IMG/VR virus record: IMGVR_UViG_3300044653_000040
Span: 1 to 27,440 of that record
Length of the DNA stretch: 27,440 nucleotides
Direction: 5' to 3' (one strand)
From: a virus
Shown here: in pieces, positions 20,080 through 27,440 of the stretch
How positions within the stretch are numbered: the stretch's first letter is position 1
Layout of the letters: each line of letters begins with the position of its first letter
Translations under genes and position numbers: made by a program
Notes under the pieces: generated by a model
Database searches by the model: none
What the model saw: the letters and a program-made list of their open reading frames with translations, nothing else
Told to the model about the DNA's origin: nothing

Positions 20080-21441
20080 ATGTCCGAAATGTCCGAGCTA
20101 ATCGACCTGCGGCAGGCGTGCCGCGACAAGCTCGACCGGCAGGCGTCCCGCGCCGCTGGCTACCAGGAGTATTTCGACGGCGAGGAGGGCATCGTCGCTC
20201 TGCTGGATACCGATGAGCGCCGGACGTTCCGCACGTTCCTCGATGAGGCCGGGGCGAACTGGTGCGAGCTGGTCGTCAACGCGGTAGCGGAGCGGCTCCG
20301 GGTGGTCGGGTTCCGGTTCGGCGAGGGCGAGGGCGGCGACGCCGACGACGGCAAGCGCGCGTGGACCATCTGGCAGGCCAACCAGATGGACGCCGATTCG
20401 GAGCTGGTCCAGGTCGATGCGCTCGTCATGGGCTCGTCGTTCGTGCTGGTGCAGCCCGACGACGACAACCCGACCGGGGTGTCGATGACGGCTGAGTCCC
20501 CGCTGGAGGCCACCGTGCTCTACGAGCCGGGCAACCGGCGGAAGCGGCGGGCCGGGTTCAAACGGTTCGCCGACATCCCCGGCGATCAGACCACGGTCAC
20601 TGAGGTACTGATGACACCGGAGGAGATCGCGGTGTGGTACCCGAACGCTCGCGGCCCGGAGATCGCGCCGAACCCGGCGGGCGTGGTCGGCCTGATCGAG
20701 CTGACCCCGCAACCCCGGACGGTCGGGTGGCCGCGCTCGGAGCTGGACCCGGCCATCGCCATCCAGGACCGCATCCAGACCACGCTATTCAACAGATGCG
20801 TCGCTATGGATTACGGGGCATTTAGGCAGGTCTGGGCGACGGGCATCAGGATCGCCCGAGACGTGATCAAGGGCGCGGACGGCACCGACGCCGTGAAGGT
20901 GGTCCGCCCGTTCGACATCGGCGCGAACCGGCTCCTGACCAACGAGAATCAGGACGGCCGGTTCGGCTCCTTCGCTGAGTCCACGCTGGGCGGCTACCTG
21001 GCCTCTGTCGAGCAGGACGTGACCATGATGGCGGCGATCACGCAGACCCCGGCTCACTACCTCACGGGGACGCTGGTCAACCTGTCCGCGGACGCGATCA
21101 AGGCGGCCGAGGCGGGGCTCGTGGCGAAGGTCCGGCGCCGCAGTGTCCACCTGGGCGAGGGGTGGGAGGAGGCTATGCGGCTCGCGCTCCAGCTCGTAGG
21201 CTCACCCGCCGCGCTTGACGTGTCCGCTGAGGCGGTGTGGGGTGACTTTGAGACCCGCAGCGAGGGCCAGTTGGTCGATGCGCTGGTCAAGATGGCGACA
21301 TTGGGTGTTCCCCGCGAGGTGCTGTGGGAGAAGTGGGGCGCCTCGACGCAGGAGGTTGAGCGGTGGAGCCGCCTGGCCGTCCCGCCGACCCCGCCGCCTA
21401 CGCCCAATCCAAACCCGGTCCCGGCGCCCGCCGAGGGCTAG
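20080..21441 (+). CDS. Portal protein (SPP1 gp6-like)
   Basis: 453 residues; forms the dodecameric ring through which DNA enters the head and to which the tail joins. The segment NWCELVVNAVAERLRVVGFRF near residue 65 is typical of actinophage portals of the SPP1 gp6-like family, as is the later ITQTPAHYLTGTLVNLSADAIKAAEAGL region (about 325). The C-terminus is Pro/Asn-rich and probably flexible. GGAGGG lies at 20071-20076, close to ATG 20080; ATG 20089 is an alternative start with a longer spacer. The gene follows the large terminase directly. Confidence 0.9.
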   Translation: MSEMSELIDLRQACRDKLDRQASRAAGYQEYFDGEEGIVALLDTDERRTFRTFLDEAGANWCELVVNAVAERLRVVGFRFGEGEGGDADDGKRAWTIWQANQMDADSELVQVDALVMGSSFVLVQPDDDNPTGVSMTAESPLEATVLYEPGNRRKRRAGFKRFADIPGDQTTVTEVLMTPEEIAVWYPNARGPEIAPNPAGVVGLIELTPQPRTVGWPRSELDPAIAIQDRIQTTLFNRCVAMDYGAFRQVWATGIRIARDVIKGADGTDAVKVVRPFDIGANRLLTNENQDGRFGSFAESTLGGYLASVEQDVTMMAAITQTPAHYLTGTLVNLSADAIKAAEAGLVAKVRRRSVHLGEGWEEAMRLALQLVGSPAALDVSAEAVWGDFETRSEGQLVDALVKMATLGVPREVLWEKWGASTQEVERWSRLAVPPTPPPTPNPNPVPAPAEG

Positions 21442-21462
21442 GATTCAACCGGAGGAGATTCC

Positions 21463-21999
21463 ATGACACAGCCACCCGCGCCGCCCGCTCCGACGCCACC
21501 CGCGCCGACGCCACCCGCGCCGACCCCGCCCGCGCCGACGCCACCCGCGCCGAAGCCCGCGCCCCCGGCGCCGACCGCCGATGACATGGCCAAGCTCCAG
21601 GCCGCTCTCGATGAGGAGCGCAGGCAGCGCGCCGAGGACCGCAAGACCCTGGACAAGCTCAAGGCCGACGCCATGACCGAGGGCGAGAAGGCGATCGCCA
21701 AGGCTCGGGAGGAGGGCCGCGCCGAGGCCGCGCAGGAACACGCTGAGCAACTCGCCGCCGCTGAGTTCAGGGCGCAGGCTGCCGGGCGGATCACGAACCC
21801 GGACGCCGCGCTGGCGGTGCTCGACCTGGCCAAGCTCCTCAAGGACGGCAAGCCCGACAAGACCGCCATCGGGAAGCTGGTCGATCAGCTCGCGGTGGTC
21901 CCCCCGGCGCCGGGCAGGATTCCGGCAGGGCCGCGCGATCCTGGTAACGGCGCGGCCGACTGGCTCGGGGACGCAGCGCGGTCGGCTCACGGTATTTGA
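21463..21999 (+). CDS. Capsid scaffolding-like protein
   Basis: 178 residues between portal and capsid, the standard place for a scaffold. After a repetitive Pro/Ala/Thr N-terminus (APTPP repeats, about 8-35) comes a long charged coiled-coil region (about 40-100: LQAALDEERRQRAEDRKTL, EKAIAKAREEGRAEAAQEHA), then a small helical domain (AAGRITNPDAALAVLDLAKL) and a C-terminal tail. This is the typical architecture of siphovirus scaffolds. The strong ribosome site GGAGGAGA lies four bases before ATG 21463, fitting high expression. Confidence 0.82.
   Translation: MTQPPAPPAPTPPAPTPPAPTPPAPTPPAPKPAPPAPTADDMAKLQAALDEERRQRAEDRKTLDKLKADAMTEGEKAIAKAREEGRAEAAQEHAEQLAAAEFRAQAAGRITNPDAALAVLDLAKLLKDGKPDKTAIGKLVDQLAVVPPAPGRIPAGPRDPGNGAADWLGDAARSAHGI
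21490..21564 (+). repeat. 15-base tandem repeat in the scaffold gene
   Basis: The unit CCGACGCCACCCGCG is repeated four times from 21490 to 21549, with one variant copy (CCGACCCCGCCCGCG), followed by a degenerate fifth unit to 21564. It encodes APTPP repeats at the N-terminus of the scaffold-like protein. The repeat keeps frame and is likely to vary in copy number between relatives. Confidence 0.8.
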
Positions 22000-22190
22000 C
22001 GGGCGGGCCGGGTCGGGGGGATGCTTGCTCCGATGCCGTGCGGCGTGATGCGGCGGCAGCCAGTTCGCCGAACCTGGGTGCTTTACGAGGGGTGATCCCG
22101 AGGCCCGGCCAGCGCGCGGCGTGATGCGGCGCTCGGCCCGGTGGCGCGGAAAGCGGCGTGACCATTCCGTCGCGCTGAAAGCTGCCACCC
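22000..22190. other. Intergenic leader of the capsid gene with direct repeats
   Basis: 191 bases between scaffold and capsid genes without a clear gene. A 16-base sequence, GCGGCGTGATGCGGCG, occurs twice (22040-22055 and 22116-22131), and a shorter related copy (GCGGCGTGA) lies just before the capsid start. Other late genes in this window are packed with little or no space, so this gap is unusual. A GTG frame from 22038 gives only about 28 codons. It may be an expression control element or a remnant of an inserted gene. Confidence 0.5.
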
Positions 22191-23201
22191 ATGCCTCTCT
22201 CGAACTTCGCGGGGATCATCCCTCACGAGTACAGCCAGCAGATCATCCAGGAGACCGAGCAACAGTCCGCCGTGCTCCAGCTCGCGAACATCATGCCGAT
22301 GGGCACGAAGATCGCGGAGCTGCCGGTGCCCGGTTCGCTCCCGCAAGCCCAATGGGTGTCGGACGCGGGCGGCCGGAAGTTCTACAGCAACCTCTCGCTG
22401 GTGCCGCAGATCCTCACGGCCGAGGAAGTCGCTGCCGTGGTGGCGATCCCTGACGCCTACCTGGAAGACAACACGATCAACCTGTGGAATTGGGTCCGGC
22501 CCAAGCTCGCGGAGGCGATCGCGGTGGCGCTTGACGCTGCGGTGCTGTTCGGCCTCAACAAGCCCGCATCGTTCCCGGTCGGCGGGATCTTCGCCGACGC
22601 CTACGCGACCAACGTCGTCGGCGGGACCGACGCGGTTGACGGCGTGAACCGGGGCATGAGCATTGTCGAGGCCGAGGGCCTGAACGTGACCGGGCACGCG
22701 GCAGACCTCGGGGCCAAGGGACTGTTCCGGGGGGTCCGCGACGGGACCGGCGGGCTGCTGCTGGGCACTGAGCAGGTCGGGCAGGTCACGCGGCCGACGC
22801 TCTACGGATCGCGGATCACCTACCCGTCGTTCGCCTCGCTGGGGCGGGGCGACTTCATTACCGGCGCCTGGGACTACTTGGTGATCGGGGTGCGGCAGGA
22901 CATCAGGTTCCGCATCGACCCGTCCGGCGTGATCCTGACCGACACCATCGCCAACTCGGTGAGCGGCTTCCAGGACAACGTGACCCCGATGAAGGTCTGG
23001 GCGCGGTTCGGGATGGTCTGCATCAACCCGGTGACCGTGCGGAAGCCGCTCGGGGGTAAGCCGTTCGCGAGGGCCACGCTGGCCGGGATGACGGGGACCG
23101 GGAACATCCTGGCGAACCACCCGCATGGCGTTGTCGGGGCTCCGCTTGAGGGCGAGGGCGACGACGAGAAGCCGTCCGGTCGTAGCACGACCAAGAAGTG
23201 A
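22191..23201 (+). CDS. Major capsid protein (HK97 fold)
   Basis: 336 residues, the expected size for a capsid protein that uses a separate scaffold. The sequence has features of the HK97-type Phage_capsid family: IPHEYSQQIIQETEQQSAVL at the start (N-arm), LPQAQWVSDAGGRKF, then LTAEEVAAVVAIPDAYLED for the spine helix and E-loop region, and FITGAWDYLVIGVRQDIRFRI near the C-terminal A-domain. The C-terminus is charged and flexible. The ribosome site before ATG 22191 is not strong. It precedes the head-tail joining genes. Confidence 0.9.
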   Translation: MPLSNFAGIIPHEYSQQIIQETEQQSAVLQLANIMPMGTKIAELPVPGSLPQAQWVSDAGGRKFYSNLSLVPQILTAEEVAAVVAIPDAYLEDNTINLWNWVRPKLAEAIAVALDAAVLFGLNKPASFPVGGIFADAYATNVVGGTDAVDGVNRGMSIVEAEGLNVTGHAADLGAKGLFRGVRDGTGGLLLGTEQVGQVTRPTLYGSRITYPSFASLGRGDFITGAWDYLVIGVRQDIRFRIDPSGVILTDTIANSVSGFQDNVTPMKVWARFGMVCINPVTVRKPLGGKPFARATLAGMTGTGNILANHPHGVVGAPLEGEGDDEKPSGRSTTKK

Positions 23202-23578
23202 CCGTGAGCCCGTCATCGTGGGAGGCGTGGGCGCCGCCGCTGGCGCCGCCTGTCGATGGCGGGCTGCCACGGGACGAAGCCCAAGACATCGCCGATGCGT
23301 GGTGGGACACCGATCCGCACGTCGCGGCGGCGCTGATGTGGGAGTCGTACGCGGCGACGCTCCCGCCCGCGATGGCGGTCGCGCAGGTCGCTACCGGGTC
23401 GCAGTCGGTGAGCTACGGCCGGGCGGTTCCCGGTGGCGCGCTCGGCGAGGCGATCACCCGCGCGGCGTGGCACCGCTCGTTCTCCAGCGCGGTATCGGTG
23501 CCGCTGCGGATCGCCCGTGATGACCTCCCGCCGGTCCCGATCGACTGGTGGCAGCGCAACCTGGAGCACCCGCTATGA
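23198..23578 (+). CDS. Head-tail adaptor (connector) protein
   Basis: 126 residues; first gene after the capsid, where gp6/gp15-like connectors lie. The motif DEAQDIADAWWDTDPHVAAAL followed by VATGSQSVSYGRAVPGGALGEAITRAAWHRSF is typical of small helical adaptor subunits that bind beneath the portal. GTG 23198 overlaps the capsid stop (GTGA). The assignment rests on position and pattern; the sequence of such adaptors is not well conserved. Confidence 0.65.
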   Translation: MTVSPSSWEAWAPPLAPPVDGGLPRDEAQDIADAWWDTDPHVAAALMWESYAATLPPAMAVAQVATGSQSVSYGRAVPGGALGEAITRAAWHRSFSSAVSVPLRIARDDLPPVPIDWWQRNLEHPL

Positions 23579-23940
23579 GCGTCCTGCTGGCCTCAGACCA
23601 GATCGAGCTGTACCCGGCGGGTGAGCTGGACTCGCACGGCTGGCGGGAGGAGCCAGGGCCGGGCACCCGCGCGGCGTGGACCGGGCTGGGAAGCCTCCAG
23701 CTCATCACCGGGGAGTCCGACGCCCGAGCGGCCGACGCGGGCGGTCACGGCCCGTACGATCCGGCGCGGGTCGTGGACGGCAACCTGTTCCTCCCGGTCG
23801 GCGCTGAGCCGGTGGAGGGCATGACCGCCCGGATTCGCGGGGAGCTGTACGTTCTGGCTCACGTCCGGCTGGTCACTGATCCGGTCAGCGACAGCCTGAC
23901 GTGCTGGGCTGCGACGGTGCGGGCGCCGCATCATGGCTAA
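23575..23940 (+). CDS. Head-tail stopper-like protein
   Basis: 121 residues, second in the head-tail joining block. It reads as a small beta-rich domain: WTGLGSLQLITGESDARAAD, VVDGNLFLPVG, TARIRGELYVLAHVRLVTDP, then a terminal strand with a Cys. These features and the position fit the head-completion stopper proteins that close the capsid before tail attachment. ATG 23575 overlaps the previous stop (ATGA), and the end overlaps the next gene by eight bases. Confidence 0.62.
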   Translation: MSVLLASDQIELYPAGELDSHGWREEPGPGTRAAWTGLGSLQLITGESDARAADAGGHGPYDPARVVDGNLFLPVGAEPVEGMTARIRGELYVLAHVRLVTDPVSDSLTCWAATVRAPHHG

Positions 23941-24220
23941 CGGCGGCGCTCACTTCGAGGTGACGTTCCCCCGTGCGATCCGGTACGTGGTGCAGGGGAA
24001 CATCCGGGAGATCACGGCGCAGATCGCGGCGCGGGCCGCAGCGAACACGCCTCGTGAAACCGGGCAGATGGCGGGCGGCTGGGAGGTCCGGCCGGGGTAC
24101 TCCGACCCTGGTACCTCGGTGGTCGTCAACGCGGTTCCTCATGCCCGGTTCGTGGAGTACGGCACCCGGCACATGAGGGCGTTCGCGCCGCTCGGCCGGG
24201 CGATGGCGGCGGGTGGCTGA
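23933..24220 (+). CDS. HK97 gp10-like head-tail joining protein
   Basis: 95 residues with the pattern of the HK97-gp10-like family: an N-terminal segment with IREITAQIAARAAANTPRETG, then GWEVRP and the conserved end HARFVEYGTRHMRAFAPLGRA. In related phages these proteins act at the head-tail junction or in tail assembly. The ATG at 23933 overlaps the previous gene by eight bases; the stop overlaps the next start (TGATG). Confidence 0.75.
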   Translation: MANGGAHFEVTFPRAIRYVVQGNIREITAQIAARAAANTPRETGQMAGGWEVRPGYSDPGTSVVVNAVPHARFVEYGTRHMRAFAPLGRAMAAGG

Positions 24221-24609
24221 TGGCCGCTCCCGTGATCGCACAGCCGGACCTGGAGGCGTGGGTCTGGTCGCAGATCGCGCCGCTGACCAAGCTCGGCGAC
24301 CTGACCTCGTTCGGCTACGCGGCGACCCAGCTCGGCGGTTCTACCGGCTGGATCTACGCCCACTTCATCCAGATCGACGCGCGGCAGAACCGCAAGGAAC
24401 GAGCCCGCGCGCTCGCTGAGACGGTGCGTCAGACGATCCTGGCGCTGCCCGACGTGCCCTGGGATCAGGGCACGGTCTGTTACGTCCAAGCCGTCGAGGG
24501 GCCGTTCTGGTTTCCCGACGACGACGGCACCCCGCGATACACGGCGCGGTACGAGATCCGTGTCCATCCCCGCCGAGGCGCCGCATCCGCGCCTGCCAAG
24601 GCAACGTAG
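24220..24609 (+). CDS. Tail terminator-like protein
   Basis: 129 residues directly before the tail tube gene, the standard place for the tail terminator that caps the tube and joins it to the head. The sequence has a mixed alpha/beta pattern (DLEAWVWSQIAPLTKLGDLT, YAHFIQIDARQNRKERARAL, YEIRVHP near the C-terminus), as in HK97 gp10/lambda gpU-type folds. A flexible Ala-rich tail ends the protein. Assignment is by position and general pattern. Confidence 0.65.
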   Translation: MAAPVIAQPDLEAWVWSQIAPLTKLGDLTSFGYAATQLGGSTGWIYAHFIQIDARQNRKERARALAETVRQTILALPDVPWDQGTVCYVQAVEGPFWFPDDDGTPRYTARYEIRVHPRRGAASAPAKAT

Positions 24610-24624
24610 GAAGGAACCCCGCTC

Positions 24625-25239
24625 ATGCCTCCAAGCCCACCGACCGGCGCGATCGACCCCGATGAAGTCCAGGTCGGTACTCCGAACGGGCCGGGACTCT
24701 ATCTCGGGCCGGCCGGAACCGAGATCCCCGAGAACACCTGGGACGACTGGGAAGCCCCGTGGCACATCCTGGGCTACCTGTCCGAGGACGGCCCGACCGT
24801 GGGCCAGTCCACCGACTCGACCGACATCACGCCGTGGCAGTCGGTGGTCCCGATCCGGTCGATCATCACGGCCCGGTCGGTGACGCTCCAGTTCACGCTG
24901 TGGCAGCTCAATGAGCACACTCTCGCGCTGTATTTCGATACCGACGTGGCGGCGCCCGACAGTGACGGCAACATCGACATGGAGGTGCGCTCGGACAGCC
25001 CGCAGCATCTTTACGCGGTCGGGATCGACGCGGCCGACGCTGAGCGGGTGCTGCGTCTCGGGTTCACTCGGGCGTCGCTGACCGACGCGGGCGACATGCA
25101 GATCACGCGGGGCGCTGCGGTGCCGCTCGATGTGACGCTGGCCGCGCTGGACGACTCCGGGCTGCTCGCGCAGATCCGGCTCGGGCCGCCCGAAGACCCA
25201 TCGGCGACCCGCGCCGCCAAGTCCACCAAGGCGGCGTGA
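24625..25239 (+). CDS. Major tail tube protein
   Basis: 204 residues, beta-rich, following the tail terminator-like gene and preceding the tail chaperones, as expected of the tube subunit. Visible segments include TEIPENTWDDWEAPWHILGYLS, GPTVGQSTDSTDITPWQS, and SVTLQFTLWQLNEHTLALYF, common in siphovirus tube proteins of actinophages. The C-terminus is Ser/Thr/Lys-rich. A strong ribosome site (AGGAAGGAA) is upstream of ATG 24625, consistent with high expression. The stop overlaps the chaperone start (GTGA). Confidence 0.83.
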   Translation: MPPSPPTGAIDPDEVQVGTPNGPGLYLGPAGTEIPENTWDDWEAPWHILGYLSEDGPTVGQSTDSTDITPWQSVVPIRSIITARSVTLQFTLWQLNEHTLALYFDTDVAAPDSDGNIDMEVRSDSPQHLYAVGIDAADAERVLRLGFTRASLTDAGDMQITRGAAVPLDVTLAALDDSGLLAQIRLGPPEDPSATRAAKSTKAA

Positions 25240-25589
25240 CCACCCCCCACGCGAACGGGCACGGACCCTTCGACCTGGCGGCAGCCGCCGCCGAGGTCGA
25301 GACTGGCGCTCGCCCGTTCGCGTTCCACTACCGGGGCAAGCCGTACGAGGTACCGCCCGCGTCGGGCTGGCCGCTCAAGACGCTGCGGCGGGTCGGCACC
25401 GAGGACTACGACGAAGCTCTCGCCGAGCTGGTCGGCACCAAGACGTACGAAAAGCTGGTCGAGGACGGTCTGAACTTCGGTGAGCTCCGGGTGCTGTTCG
25501 CTGCGATGACCGAGGCGGGCGGGGTGAGCCTCCCAAATTCCGAGCCGCCGCGTCGGCCCGCTTCTCCCCGGACGTCGAAGCGGCGCTGA
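25236..25589 (+). CDS. Tail assembly chaperone, short form (gpG-like)
   Basis: 117 residues; helps the tape measure protein fold and recruit tube subunits. It has FAFHYRGKPYEVPPASGWPL followed by a helical domain (YDEALAELVGTKTYEKLVED, ELRVLFAAMTEAGG), the usual pattern of actinophage chaperones. GTG 25236 overlaps the tube stop. Near its 3' end lies a slippery heptamer; a fraction of ribosomes should shift to the -1 frame and make a longer chaperone. The normal stop overlaps ATG 25589 (TGATG) of the -1 frame. Confidence 0.87.
   Translation: MTTPHANGHGPFDLAAAAAEVETGARPFAFHYRGKPYEVPPASGWPLKTLRRVGTEDYDEALAELVGTKTYEKLVEDGLNFGELRVLFAAMTEAGGVSLPNSEPPRRPASPRTSKRR
25532..25538 (+). promoter_or_regulatory. 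-1 ribosomal frameshift site CCCAAAT
   Basis: C-CCA-AAT matches the X-XXY-YYZ rule in the frame of the short chaperone. After slipping, the -1 frame continues with a protein-like sequence, FRAAASARFSPDVEAAL, leading straight into the frame of the second chaperone part with no stop. Conserved programmed frameshifting at this point is known for lambda-like tails. Confidence 0.85.
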
Positions 25590-26218
25590 TGGCCACGTAC
25601 GGTGTCGATGTCCTCGACCCCGCCGTGTCTACCCGCCGGGTGGCGGTCCTGCTCGACCGGCTCCCGCCGGGCGCGCTGGCTCAAGGTGAGCTGTGGTCGA
25701 CTGAGTCGCACCTGCTCGCGACGCTGGTTGATCACGTGGCGCTCCTGACGTGGGTCACGCTGCGCGCGAACGGGGCCAAGACCGCTCCGCGGCCGAGGCC
25801 GGTCCCGCGCCCGGACACCGCTGCCGCGACCCGTCCAGCTCAGCAGGAGCGGCAGCGGCCGGCATCGGGGCCGGGTGAGGCCAAGGTCAAGACGGGCTCG
25901 TGGGCCGAGGCGTTCGCGGTGCTGGCGGGTGTCCCCGGCGTGAAGGTCAAGCACGATGGCGGGTTACAGCTACGGCCAGCTCACCGTCCCGGTAACGGCC
26001 GACACGAAGGGGATGCGGGGCGCGATCACCAGCGAGGCGGTCGCGGCGGGGAACGAGGCCGCGTCGGCGATCGGGAACGCGCTGACGAACGGGCTCAAGT
26101 TCGCCGGTCAGCTCGCGGGCAGCGTCGGGAAGTCAGTAGCTACCGGGCTCGGGGCCGCGAGCGCGGCTGCTATCGGGTTCGGTGTCGCGTCATTCCAGGC
26201 CGCCGCGAGGGTCGGTGA
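25538..26218 (+). CDS. Tail assembly chaperone, -1 frame extension (gpT-like)
   Basis: The -1 frame portion of the long chaperone, joined to the short form by frameshifting; the full fusion would be about 327 residues if read to 26218. Typical content is DVEAALMATYGVDVLD, then LDRLPPGALAQGELWSTESH and LATLVDHVALLTWVTLRANG, with a Pro/Gln-rich linker and a final helix (SWAEAFAVLAGVPGVKVKH). An internal ATG at 25589 could also start this part alone. From about 25956 the frame overlaps the tape measure gene for 263 bases with no stop; that last portion looks like the shadow of the other frame. Confidence 0.8.
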   Translation, partial: FRAAASARFSPDVEAALMATYGVDVLDPAVSTRRVAVLLDRLPPGALAQGELWSTESHLLATLVDHVALLTWVTLRANGAKTAPRPRPVPRPDTAAATRPAQQERQRPASGPGEAKVKTGSWAEAFAVLAGVPGVKVKHDGGLQLRPAHRPGNGRHEGDAGRDHQRGGRGGERGRVGDRERADERAQVRRSARGQRREVSSYRARGRERGCYRVRCRVIPGRREGR

Positions 26219-27440
26219 GATGGACGCCTCGCTGCGGGCGCTGGCGAAGGCGAACAACCTGTCGTATCCCGCGATGCAGAAGTCCGTGGCCGCGATCCGC
26301 AAGCAGGGCATTGAGGCCGGGGTCGCGCAGACCCTCGTCGCGCAGTTCGCGCGGAGCAACCTGGATCTGTCCAAGGCCACGAAGCTGGCCACGGTCGCGC
26401 AGGATGCCGCTGTCATCTCCGGGCGTAACTCCACCGAGGTACTGGCGGACCTGGTCCACGGCATCACGACGCAGAACACGATGGTCCTGCGGAACGCGGG
26501 CATCACGGTCAACGCGGTGAAGGCGCAGGAGGACTACGCGAAGTCGATCGGCAAGAGCCGGGCTGAGCTGACCGAGGCCGAGAAGGCGCAGGCGACCCTC
26601 AACGCGGTCCTCCAAGAGGGCGGCAAAGTCGCTGGTGCCTACAAGGAGGCGATGAACGAGCCCGGCAAGGTACTCAGGTCGTTCCCCCGGATCATTGACG
26701 ACATCAAGGTCAGCATCGGGCAAGGGCTGGTCAAAGCGATCGGCCCGGCGATCATCGGCGCCTACGATCTGGCTAAGGCGCTCTCGGCGGCGGTCGCTCC
26801 CGGCGGGGCGCTGGAGCCGATATTCGACGCTATCGGGGTGGCGGTCGGGCGGCTGGTCGCGCCGGTCTCGGCGATGATCGCGAGCTGGGCGAAGTGGATC
26901 GAGGGCCTCAAGCCTGAGCAGATCGCAAAGGTTACCGAGGTGATCAAGCAGTTCGGCCCGGCCCTGATCCTGGCGGGCGGGGCGCTGGCTGCGTTCACGG
27001 GCGCCGCTGTGCTGACCAAGATCCCGGTCCTGGGCGGGCTGCTGTCGAACCTGCTCGGCCCGATCAAGCTGATATCGGGCGGGCTCCTCGGAATCGCCAA
27101 ATCGTCGGTCGGCGCGATCGCTGGGCTCGGCGGGGTAGGGAAGGGCGCCGGGGCGCTGGCCGTGGTCGGCGGGCCGGTCGGCATCGCCATCGCCGCCGTG
27201 GTCGCGGCGCTGGTCGCGATGGTCGCGGTCAGCCCCCAATTCCGGTCGGCCGTGGTCGGGATGGGCCAGGCGCTCATCGGGCTGTTCCTGCCCGCGATCA
27301 AGGCGGTGATCGCGGGGATAAAGCCGCTGATCCCCCCGATCCTCGACGTGGTGCGGGCGCTCGGCGACAACCTAGCCCCGATCATCACGCGGCTGACGCC
27401 GCTCCTGGCGCCGCTCGGGCAGATCCTCGGGACGCAGGTC
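25956..27440 (+). CDS. Tape measure protein (partial, runs off the window)
   Basis: First 495 codons of the tail length-determining protein; the gene continues past the window end. The N-terminus (AGYSYGQLTVPVTADTKGM) and the region MDASLRALAKANNLSYPAMQKSV through EVLADLVHGITTQNTMVLRNAGI are typical of actinophage tape measures. Further on it is helical with long hydrophobic, Gly/Ala-rich stretches at about 325-430 (ALILAGGALAAFTGAAVL, AVVGGPVGIAIAAVVAALVA), as in tape measures thought to enter the host membrane. ATG 25956 lies within the overlapping chaperone frame; ATG 26220 is a weaker alternative that would lose a conserved-looking start. Confidence 0.9.
   Translation, partial: MAGYSYGQLTVPVTADTKGMRGAITSEAVAAGNEAASAIGNALTNGLKFAGQLAGSVGKSVATGLGAASAAAIGFGVASFQAAARVGEMDASLRALAKANNLSYPAMQKSVAAIRKQGIEAGVAQTLVAQFARSNLDLSKATKLATVAQDAAVISGRNSTEVLADLVHGITTQNTMVLRNAGITVNAVKAQEDYAKSIGKSRAELTEAEKAQATLNAVLQEGGKVAGAYKEAMNEPGKVLRSFPRIIDDIKVSIGQGLVKAIGPAIIGAYDLAKALSAAVAPGGALEPIFDAIGVAVGRLVAPVSAMIASWAKWIEGLKPEQIAKVTEVIKQFGPALILAGGALAAFTGAAVLTKIPVLGGLLSNLLGPIKLISGGLLGIAKSSVGAIAGLGGVGKGAGALAVVGGPVGIAIAAVVAALVAMVAVSPQFRSAVVGMGQALIGLFLPAIKAVIAGIKPLIPPILDVVRALGDNLAPIITRLTPLLAPLGQILGTQV

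Noticed and set aside
26190-27239. Long minus-strand frame across the tape measure gene
   Set aside because: Arg/Asp-rich shadow of the strongly supported rightward tape measure frame.

Overview
The window is a stretch of a temperate, tailed (siphovirus-type) actinobacteriophage, either a free phage genome or an integrated prophage. The evidence is very GC-rich DNA with GC-dominated third codon positions, frequent GTG starts, stop/start overlaps of the ATGA, GTGA and TGATG kind, a large serine integrase, and a head-to-tail morphogenesis block in the standard HK97-like order. No recognisable host chromosomal gene is present. The DNA suggests a high-GC actinomycete host (Streptomyces-like or a relative); the genus cannot be fixed from sequence alone.

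Layout. (1) 1-2308: two tiny ORFs coupled to a serine integrase, then a 412-base non-coding stretch that is the best place for an attachment site and carries a good -35 box. (2) 2309-9248, rightward early region: an XRE-type regulator, a RecB/Cas4-like exonuclease paired with a RecT-like annealing protein, a run of small coupled genes, a PD-(D/E)XK resolvase-like nuclease, a replication-initiator-like protein whose coding sequence holds iteron-like repeats (candidate origin), and a lipoprotein. (3) 9262-10339: a hairpin between converging genes, a leftward membrane-anchored Pro/Thr-rich protein and two small rightward genes. (4) 10250-13552, leftward accessory operon: eight short genes, several with paired cysteines, including a DUF2958 protein, an XRE/zinc-ribbon regulator, a 57-residue Cys/His protein and a 49-residue protein resembling part of Pup (prokaryotic ubiquitin-like protein). 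(5) 13553-13899: divergent control region. (6) 13900-17061, rightward cassette: a 2OG-Fe(II)-oxygenase-like protein, a SAM methyltransferase, a PP-loop ATPase (PAPS-reductase/DndC-like fold) and a ParB/sulfiredoxin-fold protein, followed by a one-helix membrane protein. (7) 17172-27440, late region: HNH endonuclease, terminase subunits, portal, scaffold, capsid, head-tail joining proteins, tail tube, frameshifted tail chaperones and the first 495 codons of the tape measure protein, which runs off the window.

How it fits together. Integrase and regulators control lysogeny. Exonuclease, RecT-like protein and resolvase-like nuclease form a recombination set. The initiator-like protein with internal repeats probably starts replication. 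The late block builds capsid and tail. The two most interesting parts are the four-gene cassette in region 6, whose enzyme mix suggests modification of a nucleotide, nucleic acid or other substrate with sulfur, methyl or oxidised groups (inference), and the leftward operon with the Pup-like peptide, which could interfere with the host Pup-proteasome system (speculative). Lysis genes and the rest of the tail are not in this window.
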